Shown here in pieces: positions 57,719 through 64,000 of a stretch of 64,000 nt of DNA. This DNA is from Periweissella cryptocerci (GTDB taxonomy: Bacteria; Bacillota; Bacilli; Lactobacillales; Lactobacillaceae): contig NZ_CP037940.1 in NCBI RefSeq assembly GCF_004358325.1, positions 620,001 to 684,000 of the forward strand, given 5' to 3'. The notes beneath the pieces are model-generated. The model was not told where the DNA came from. It saw only the letters and a list, made by a program, of their open reading frames with translations, and searched no databases. The position numbers were made by a program, and so were the translations under genes. Numbering within the stretch: position 1 is the stretch's first letter; each line of letters starts with the position of its first letter.

Positions 57719-58531
57719 TCACCCCTTTTTCCGTCGATTCAGCAACCAAACCGTCGCTCCACCCAACACACCACCTGCCGCAACTCCAATGGCGACATAT
57801 GGCCAGTAGCTGACCTGTTGTGTAATTACTTGTGGTTGATCTTGGTTCGACAAATCACCTAGGGTTCCACTTACACTGCTTGAACTGCTTGAACTGCTTG
57901 AACTTACTTGCGTTGCGTTGACTGGAACATCATTTGCTTTATCACCTGCTCTAGCGACTTGTACAGAAGCCGATTTGCTACTCTTTGTCGTTTTTTTACT
58001 AGGGGTAGCTTTTTGTGTTACGTGTGATGCAGCAGTCCTAGATTTTTTCACTGAATCGGTCTGCCCTTTCGTTGACTCCACAAACGGTGCAACATTATCA
58101 GCAGCCAACACTAGCCCGATTTTGTACGTGTGGTGATAGTTAATCGGCTTTGCGTCAATTCTAATATTAGCCGCAACCGGTTGATTTACATCTTTAGTGT
58201 GGTAACTAAATTGATAAATATAACTTTTATTTTGGCGGTACCGTTTCACCGCTGAAACTTTTTGACCACCAACACTTTGCATCTTAACTGGATACTTGCC
58301 AAGGTCTGGTTCCGTTTTAATTAACATTGTGACTTGGTATTTATCCCCAACGACGTTCACGTGAGCCGGTTGGACAAAATACGCACTCGCATATGATGCA
58401 TCCTGCGTACCGTCTTTTAATACTTGATATTGCACAGCCGTATTTGCTGATACACAACTCAATACCGTTAGTGCAGCTAAAATACAGGTCGTGATTGCGA
58501 GCCCCAATTGCCATTTAATTCGTTGCATCAT
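57719..58531 (-). CDS. Membrane-anchored single-NEAT haem-binding protein
   Basis: This 270-residue surface protein has a signal peptide (to about residue 30), one NEAT domain (33-147) with the haem-tyrosine motif YHHTY at 132-136, a Ser/Lys/Thr-rich wall-spanning region with a run of ten serines near 210, and a C-terminal membrane helix (about 243-263) with a RRKKG tail. There is no LPXTG motif, so it is held by the membrane rather than by sortase. Its start overlaps the upstream NEAT gene by 17 bp. Confidence 0.85.
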   Translation of the reverse strand: MMQRIKWQLGLAITTCILAALTVLSCVSANTAVQYQVLKDGTQDASYASAYFVQPAHVNVVGDKYQVTMLIKTEPDLGKYPVKMQSVGGQKVSAVKRYRQNKSYIYQFSYHTKDVNQPVAANIRIDAKPINYHHTYKIGLVLAADNVAPFVESTKGQTDSVKKSRTAASHVTQKATPSKKTTKSSKSASVQVARAGDKANDVPVNATQVSSSSSSSSSSVSGTLGDLSNQDQPQVITQQVSYWPYVAIGVAAGGVLGGATVWLLNRRKKG

Positions 58532-59915
58532 TACGCCCCTCCTTAATCAATTTGTTAATACCAAATACCGTTACTAAGTACGTTACGAGTGTCGTTAACA
58601 ACACCACGGCCGCAACAATCATGGGGCTCCCTTGTTCTTTCACAATAATCTGATATGGTTTTACCACTATTGGTGTCGCAGTCTGCGTTGTTTGTGACTG
58701 CGGGCTGACAGCAACGTTGGCTTTTGCCTTAACATTCTTTGCTAATTTCCCCGATTTGCTTTGTTTTTCTTTTTTTGCGGTAACTGCCACTGACGCAGGG
58801 TTCTGTTCAGAAGATGATTGTGACACTATCACCGAACTTGTCTTTGGTAAGTTAGTTGATTTGTCGATTGCCGTTGACTTAACAGTTTTGGGCTGCTTAA
58901 CAGTCGATGATACTACTGTTTTATAGTGCTTGGCATCCACCGCTAAACGAATTGTGTAAACCTCATTATAGATAATTGGTGCATTAAATTTAACGTGAAT
59001 TTCTTCTGTAAGCGGCTTTTTTAACGCATTTAGCGACTTTACTTTCAACGTGTAGGTCATCACATTAAACTTGCCATGTTGTTGATTACTAATAATGCGT
59101 TCACCATGTTTATTATTTTTTGTTAAGCGAATTGGTTGTTTGCCCATCATCTTAGGCGTTTTTGTCTTGATAGTTACTTCATAACCCCTTTTAGCCGGCT
59201 TAATGGCCACTGCTGATTGATAGTATTCATCGGCGACCGAAAGTTCATTTTTAGTTGCATGTAAAACCTGTAACGTTGCGGTTTTAGTTTTATTGGGCTT
59301 CGTTGGCACCTTTTCAGTTGGTTTTGTTTCAACTAATTCTGGTACTGAAGGTGTTACGGGTGCCGTTGTATCTGTGAACGGAGCTTCTTTGCCAGTGACT
59401 TTGGGATTATTAATTACTAAGCGAACTTCATATTCATGGTGATATTCAAACGGCAATTTTGACCCGTTTTTCCCATAAAGTTGGCTAATATCAACCTTAA
59501 TCATCTCCACAATTGGTTGGTTGAGTTCACTCCACTTAGCAACATGCAATGTGTAGCTCATAGTAGCATCTTCTACACTAAGCATCCGCTCGGCGTGGGT
59601 GTTCCCACTAGCTAGTTTAATCGGTTGTTGATCAACAATTTCGTGCGTATCGGTTGTCACTACCACATCATAGCCAGTTTTTTCGGTTCCATATATTTGC
59701 ACATTAGGTTTGTAGTACCGATTAGCATAGGACACATTTTCCAAATTATTAACATCATCTGGATTCGCCGTCGCACAACTTGCCCGTTCTTTTAGGACAA
59801 CTAATTGGTTTTCATCGGTTGCTGCCTCACCGTGTTTTACGCTATTGAACACCCCGAGTAACACACTAAACAAAATCGTCAAAATAACTAATAAATATTT
59901 ATGCCATTTTTGCAT
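58515..59915 (-). CDS. Membrane-anchored double-NEAT haem-binding protein
   Basis: This 466-residue surface protein has a signal peptide, then two NEAT domains at about 36-170 and 212-330, each with a YxxxY haem-ligand motif (YHHEY 158-162; YNEVY 316-320), a long Lys/Ser-rich stalk, and a C-terminal membrane helix (SPMIVAAVVLLTTLVTYLVTVFG) with a short charged tail. An LPKTS sequence in the stalk lies far from the C-terminus and is not a sorting signal. It would pass haem along to the single-NEAT protein and the binding protein. Confidence 0.85.
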   Translation of the reverse strand: MQKWHKYLLVILTILFSVLLGVFNSVKHGEAATDENQLVVLKERASCATANPDDVNNLENVSYANRYYKPNVQIYGTEKTGYDVVVTTDTHEIVDQQPIKLASGNTHAERMLSVEDATMSYTLHVAKWSELNQPIVEMIKVDISQLYGKNGSKLPFEYHHEYEVRLVINNPKVTGKEAPFTDTTAPVTPSVPELVETKPTEKVPTKPNKTKTATLQVLHATKNELSVADEYYQSAVAIKPAKRGYEVTIKTKTPKMMGKQPIRLTKNNKHGERIISNQQHGKFNVMTYTLKVKSLNALKKPLTEEIHVKFNAPIIYNEVYTIRLAVDAKHYKTVVSSTVKQPKTVKSTAIDKSTNLPKTSSVIVSQSSSEQNPASVAVTAKKEKQSKSGKLAKNVKAKANVAVSPQSQTTQTATPIVVKPYQIIVKEQGSPMIVAAVVLLTTLVTYLVTVFGINKLIKEGRNDATN

Positions 59916-60020
59916 GTTGCGCCCTCCTCATAATTTCGTTACGCCCAATCCCCCATAATTATGCCTGCCGTTAAAAACTAACTCCTCAAAACAATTTTTA
60001 TTGCATTATTGCTATGCACA

Positions 60021-60051
60021 AAAAGGGGCCACTAGTGCAGCCACCTTTTCA
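60021..60051 (-). terminator. Possible weak terminator between the first two NEAT genes
   Basis: On the minus strand AAGGTGGC and GGCCCCTTTTT can pair imperfectly, followed by a T run. It may lower expression of the downstream genes relative to the first. Confidence 0.35.
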
Positions 60052-60057
60052 CGAATA

Positions 60058-61650
60058 TCACTTGTGCTTATATGTGAAAATGATTGTTTTGTGATTCTTG
60101 ATTGTCACAACCTTTTTCTTAGGTGTCTTATACTTTTTAATCTTCTTAGGCTTGAAAGTTTCCTTGGTGTTCTTAGCTACCGTAACTTTCTTGCTCTTAG
60201 CAATTTGCTTGCCCTTTTGATTAACGTATTTGACGGTGACCTTTTTGTACTTCTTCGCCGCATACTTGATGGTAATCGTCTGCTTACCCGTAACCGTGTA
60301 TGACTTAGTGGTTTTCTTGTAACCCTTCAAATTCTTCTTGCCCAAGTTAACCTTAGTACCAAATTTTTTCGTCAACTTTTCAGTTTTGATTACTTTGCCC
60401 GTCTTCTTATCAACGTGCTTAACCGTTAACTTGTATGACTTGGCTTTGTAAGCAAACGTCACGGTCTTATTACCATCAAACGTTACCGTATTGCTTGTAG
60501 TTGGCTTTGCGTAACCCTTAATACTTGGGGCAGAAACCTTCTTCGTTGTCTTGTATTGTTGGGTACTAGTTGTCGCTGACTTGATTGTCTTCCCCTTCTC
60601 ATCAACATACTTCACGGTTAGCTTGTAATTGTTTGGGACATAAGTGAATGTAACGTCACCAGATCCCGCAACTGTATAAGTTGAATTTCCTTGTAACTTG
60701 TAATGGGCGTAGGTTGGTGCCGTAATCATTTTGCCATTTGGGTATACCAATTTGTCTGTCTTATCGGCATCCGTACCTTTAATCATGACGTTCACGTTTG
60801 CGTAATCCATACCCAACCGCACATCATATGTTTCGTGGTATGGTGATCCAAAATCAATATTAATCGTCATCTTCATTTGTTGCAGTTTTAACAAATCAGC
60901 CATTGAATCAGCATGCCAAGTTAAAACTTGTTGACCATCAGCATTCAAAGTTGATGTCACTGGAACACCTGGAATATCCAACTTAATTGGTTCATCATCC
61001 ACGAACCAGCCTTTATCAATATCAGTAGTCAAACTGACATTGTAGCCCCCTTCAGTTGCGGGTGTCACTAAAGCACCTTTATCGAAAAATGATGAGGCCA
61101 TTGATTGTTCGTCGCCACTGACACCTTTTAAGAATGCCATTGAGTACGTTGCAAATTTATCAAATTGTAAATCGGCAAACGGTGTATGTGTGGTTCCTGG
61201 TTTCATTTCGTAAGTCATTGATGTCACAATTCGCTTTGATAACAATGTAGTTGGAATTGTAATTTCAAAACCCACGGCCGTTTTTACGCCTTCAATTTGC
61301 GTTTCCTTAGTTTCGCCCATTGTATAATGCGTTAGTAGCTTGTTAGCATCATCAGTCATCAACATCGTAACTTTTGTGCTTTGTCCGTTAATCTCAATTT
61401 TAGCCGGTGAAATTAAATATTTGTTCATTGAAGCTGAAGGATCATCTGTACCATTTTTGTAATTTGAAAACGATACAAAGTAAGTTCCATCTGTTAATTT
61501 AGCCCCATCGGTAACTTTGATGTCTTTCGTTGCAGCACTCGCTGCCGTTTCTTGTCCCAAAATACGCCCATTTTGCAATGGCGCACCAACAAATGCCCCT
61601 GCGAGCATTGCACTCAATAGTACTTTACTAATAATTTTCTGTGTTTTCAC
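60058..61650 (-). CDS. Secreted NEAT and MucBP-repeat surface protein
   Basis: From GTG 61650 (GAGGG 11 bases upstream) this is 530 residues: signal peptide, a first NEAT-like domain (about 42-175), a second NEAT domain (about 178-285) with YHETY at 271-275, then three to four MucBP-type repeats (NYKLTVKYVDEKGKTIKS, SYKLTVKHVDKKTGKVIKT, KYKKVTVKYVNQKGKQIAK). It ends in a very lysine-rich stretch without LPXTG or membrane helix, so it is probably held to the wall by charge or released. The first domain lacks the Tyr pair. It heads the haem locus. Confidence 0.8.
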   Translation of the reverse strand: MKTQKIISKVLLSAMLAGAFVGAPLQNGRILGQETAASAATKDIKVTDGAKLTDGTYFVSFSNYKNGTDDPSASMNKYLISPAKIEINGQSTKVTMLMTDDANKLLTHYTMGETKETQIEGVKTAVGFEITIPTTLLSKRIVTSMTYEMKPGTTHTPFADLQFDKFATYSMAFLKGVSGDEQSMASSFFDKGALVTPATEGGYNVSLTTDIDKGWFVDDEPIKLDIPGVPVTSTLNADGQQVLTWHADSMADLLKLQQMKMTINIDFGSPYHETYDVRLGMDYANVNVMIKGTDADKTDKLVYPNGKMITAPTYAHYKLQGNSTYTVAGSGDVTFTYVPNNYKLTVKYVDEKGKTIKSATTSTQQYKTTKKVSAPSIKGYAKPTTSNTVTFDGNKTVTFAYKAKSYKLTVKHVDKKTGKVIKTEKLTKKFGTKVNLGKKNLKGYKKTTKSYTVTGKQTITIKYAAKKYKKVTVKYVNQKGKQIAKSKKVTVAKNTKETFKPKKIKKYKTPKKKVVTIKNHKTIIFTYKHK

Positions 61651-61863
61651 GCTATCTACCGCCCTCAATAATTTATTTGTGTAAATTTTGCATCCCACAT
61701 CTAGCAATTAGATGCATGAATTTCAACATACTGTGCCCAATATGTTCATTTTCTCACGAATTGTAAATTCATTCTATTAATAGCATGTTTTTTCACAGGA
61801 TTTTCAGATAAAATTCACAATTATGGATTTTCGGTGAATTTGACGCGATGTTAAACATAACGA

Positions 61864-61901
61864 CAAAAAACGTCTAACAACATTTTCAGTTGCTAGACGT
61901 T
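61864..61901 (-). terminator. Intrinsic terminator of the pyruvate oxidase gene
   Basis: On the minus strand AACGTCTAGCAAC pairs with GTTGTTAGACGTT, followed by TTTTT. Confidence 0.9.
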
Positions 61902-61913
61902 CATTAATTGATA

Positions 61914-63662
61914 TTACTTTTCCAAATCAGCAAGGATTTCGCTCAATGCTGGCTGGCCAAAGACATTGTATTCGGCCTTGTAGTTAGCAATTGTTTCAGC
62001 GTCAAACTTCGCTGGATCAACTGGTACAAATGCGACGTCGATTGGATTTTCATCCTTAATCTTAGCGTCGATTACAACTGGCTTGGTGTTACCGTTAGCT
62101 TGAAGTTCGGCAACCTTATTGAAGACATCCTTAGCTTCGGCGATTGAAGTGACCGTGAAGCCAAGTGCGCCCATTGATTCAGCGTACTTTGCCCAGTCAG
62201 CACCAATCAAATCGATTCCGTAAGGTTCTTGACCCAAGGCAATCTTTTCGTGCAAAATGAAACCAAGTTGCTTGTTTTCAAGTACGATATTGACAACTGG
62301 CAAGCTGTACTTAACTTCAGTGAGCAAGTCTTGCATGTTCATTGCAAATCCACCATCACCGGAAACTGACCAAACTTGGCTATCAGGGAAGCTCAACTTA
62401 GCCGCAATTCCGGCTGGCAAGCTGTAACCCATCGTAGCGAACCATTCAGACAAGCTCAACTTTTGGTTGGCGTTCATCTTAGCAGCACGGACACCCCAAG
62501 CAGTGTTGTTACCAACATCAAGCGTGAAGACATCATCGTCACCTGCGTGGTTGCGCATTTCGCGGAGCACTGCTTCAGCAGACAAGCCCTTTGATTCGTC
62601 ATCAGCAATTGCATCCATCCAAGTGTTCCAGTTAACCATATCAGCTTGAGCAGCCTTCAACCAGTTAGTCGTTTCAACCTTATCACCAGCAGCAATAGCT
62701 GCACGCAAAAATAGTTGAGCATCGGCTAAGAAAGCGTAATCAATATCTGATTGCTTGCCCAAGTCAGCCATGTTGTTGTTGATTTGAATAAGCGTCTTAT
62801 CACCTGGCAAGTAACGGCTAAATGGGTAGTTAGTACCAGCAAGGATAATCAAGTCAGCATCTTGAGTAACTTCAAATGCTGGCTTAGTTCCCAAACGACC
62901 ACGCGCGCCCATTGCAGATGGGTGATCATCAGGAATGATACCCACGGCAGGCACAGTATTCACAACTGGAATACTGAACTTTTCACTAAATTCGATAACT
63001 TCCTTGCGGGCACTCATCAAGCCCTTACCAATCCACAATACTGGGCGCTTGGCATCAGCTACCAACTTGTTGAATTCAGCAACGCTATCAGCATTAACGG
63101 TGAGCTTTTCATCGTAAATGTGTTTAGCCGCAGTCTTAGCCGGCGTATATTCAATTTCTTGGGCGCTCAAATTATCAGGCACGATAACAACGGCTACCCC
63201 TTTACCTTCGTAAGCTGCCCGAATTGCTTGGTCAATCACGTAAGGAATTTGAGCAGCGTTAGTGATTGTCTTGTGATAAAGTGCCACATCGGCAAAAATA
63301 GGGTCTTCATTCAATTCTTGGAAATAGTTAGTGTTCATCAATTCAGTTGATGTTTGACCAACAATTGCAAGCAATGGAACGCGGTCCATCTTGGCATCGT
63401 ACAAACCGTTCAACAAGTGCGTTGCACCAGGTCCAGCAGAACCAAAGACCGCCCCAATCTTACCAGTTAGCTTAGCATCAGCTGCCGCAGCCAATGCACC
63501 AGCTTCTTCGTGCCGTACTTGAATATACTTCAAGTTTTCACGTTCGCGCCAGAACCCTTCGACTGTATTGTTGATTGAATCGGCGGGAATACCATAGATG
63601 TGATCGATATCCCAATTTACTAATACTTGTGCCAAAGCTTGGCCAGCCATTAATTTTGCCAT
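61914..63662 (-). CDS. Pyruvate oxidase (SpxB/PoxB type)
   Basis: This 582-residue thiamine- and FAD-dependent enzyme turns pyruvate, phosphate and oxygen into acetyl phosphate, CO2 and hydrogen peroxide. The N-terminal domain has YGIPADSINN and VRHEEAGALAAAADAKLTG, with the cofactor Glu at 52 or 53. The TPP site is GDGGFAMNMQDL followed by NIVLENKQLGF. Length and sequence match the lactobacillar and streptococcal enzymes. It stands alone with its own terminator. The peroxide it makes gives tpx (29952) an obvious use. Confidence 0.93.
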   Translation of the reverse strand: MAKLMAGQALAQVLVNWDIDHIYGIPADSINNTVEGFWRERENLKYIQVRHEEAGALAAAADAKLTGKIGAVFGSAGPGATHLLNGLYDAKMDRVPLLAIVGQTSTELMNTNYFQELNEDPIFADVALYHKTITNAAQIPYVIDQAIRAAYEGKGVAVVIVPDNLSAQEIEYTPAKTAAKHIYDEKLTVNADSVAEFNKLVADAKRPVLWIGKGLMSARKEVIEFSEKFSIPVVNTVPAVGIIPDDHPSAMGARGRLGTKPAFEVTQDADLIILAGTNYPFSRYLPGDKTLIQINNNMADLGKQSDIDYAFLADAQLFLRAAIAAGDKVETTNWLKAAQADMVNWNTWMDAIADDESKGLSAEAVLREMRNHAGDDDVFTLDVGNNTAWGVRAAKMNANQKLSLSEWFATMGYSLPAGIAAKLSFPDSQVWSVSGDGGFAMNMQDLLTEVKYSLPVVNIVLENKQLGFILHEKIALGQEPYGIDLIGADWAKYAESMGALGFTVTSIAEAKDVFNKVAELQANGNTKPVVIDAKIKDENPIDVAFVPVDPAKFDAETIANYKAEYNVFGQPALSEILADLEK

Positions 63663-63732
63663 TATTTAATATTCCTCTTACTTTTTAAAAGTATTTTTCT
63701 ACAAAGAACATCTTAACTCTTTCGCTTACTAA

Positions 63733-63747
63733 ATGGAAGCGAAATGG
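63733..63747. promoter_or_regulatory. Degenerate cre-like site upstream of pyruvate oxidase
   Basis: ATGGAAGCGAAATGG fits 13 of 15 positions of the cre consensus and lies about 75 bp before the start codon. Catabolite control of this gene is known in other lactic acid bacteria, but the last two positions do not fit, so the call is weak. Confidence 0.35.
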
Positions 63748-63821
63748 ATGAAACTTTTTATTTTTTGCTGTGAATGCTTAAAAACATTACCTTATTTAAA
63801 TATGCACATCATCTAAGCACT

Positions 63822-63858
63822 AAAAAACACCGCTGCCAATCCCACAGCGATGCCTTTA
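63822..63858 (-). terminator. Intrinsic terminator of the gene running off the right edge
   Basis: On the minus strand GGCATCGCTG and CAGCGGTG form a stem followed by TTTTTT. Confidence 0.8.
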
Positions 63859-63917
63859 TTTTTCTCACTCGTTGAATATTCGCTTCCCAAAGTAATTTTT
63901 CTACGCCACCACCTGTG

Positions 63918-64000
63918 CTACTTACTCAAAAAATGTGCCATATTCTGATAAATCACTGCCTGTTTACGCATTATCATTGCTTGATCTTGCCGGATTTCAG
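63918..64000 (-). CDS. C-terminal end of an unidentified gene (runs off the window)
   Basis: A frame open from the right edge encodes EIRQDQAMIMRKQAVIYQ and NMAHFLSK before a TAG stop at 63918-63920. A terminator follows 60 bp later, which supports a real gene end. Too little is visible to name it. Confidence 0.4.
   Translation of the reverse strand, partial: EIRQDQAMIMRKQAVIYQNMAHFLSK

Noticed and set aside
58800..58870. LPKTS in the double-NEAT protein as a sortase signal
   Set aside because: It lies about 100 residues before the C-terminal helix, not directly ahead of it.

Overview
The window looks like chromosome of a low-GC Gram-positive bacterium of the Lactobacillales. The order of the secG, esterase, rnr and smpB genes, a valS T-box, a CcpA-type cre site, a pyruvate oxidase, SD-rich start sites and many surface proteins all fit. 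A Leuconostocaceae/Weissella-like host is my best guess; this is inference. Most genes read on the minus strand.

Layout. 1-11.8 kb: a complete de novo IMP operon (purE-K-C-S-Q-L-F-M-N-H-D) running into fhs, which supplies the 10-formyl-THF used by PurN and PurH; a PurBox-like site lies upstream of purE. 12-18.3 kb: secreted and surface proteins (a small secreted protein, two paralogous Amidase_2 proteins, a sortase). 18.4-26 kb: smpB, rnr and esterase, separated from secG by a mobile-element remnant and an ISL3-family IS, then tag and a Nudix gene. 26-39.6 kb: valS with its T-box, tpx, two bPH2 membrane proteins, ftsK, trmL, rlmA and an AI-2E family permease. 39.7-44.3 kb: lactonase-family protein, cutC, a second ISL3 copy and an unknown gene. 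45-53.7 kb: a putative noncoding RNA and a Wadjet (Jet) operon. 54.5-61.7 kb: a DUF805 protein and a haem-acquisition locus with three NEAT-domain proteins and an ABC transporter. 61.9-63.7 kb: pyruvate oxidase.

Most unusual. (1) The Wadjet operon has its SMC-like JetC split into two proteins of nearly equal size (675 and 676 aa). The split falls at the hinge, and the second half has its own ribosome binding site. A GC-rich, promoter- and terminator-bounded putative RNA follows the operon, and two same-orientation copies of a repeat bracket the whole module. (2) That repeat belongs to a MITE-like family with ISL3-like ends and 8-bp target duplications. It is built almost wholly of nested hairpins, and several copies sit in the U-tracts of intrinsic terminators, including the T-box terminator of valS. 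(3) Both ISL3 copies have a transposase broken by about 20 small indels packed into some 300 bp, a pattern that suggests consensus error rather than decay.

All family assignments come from reading the protein sequences; no database search was run.
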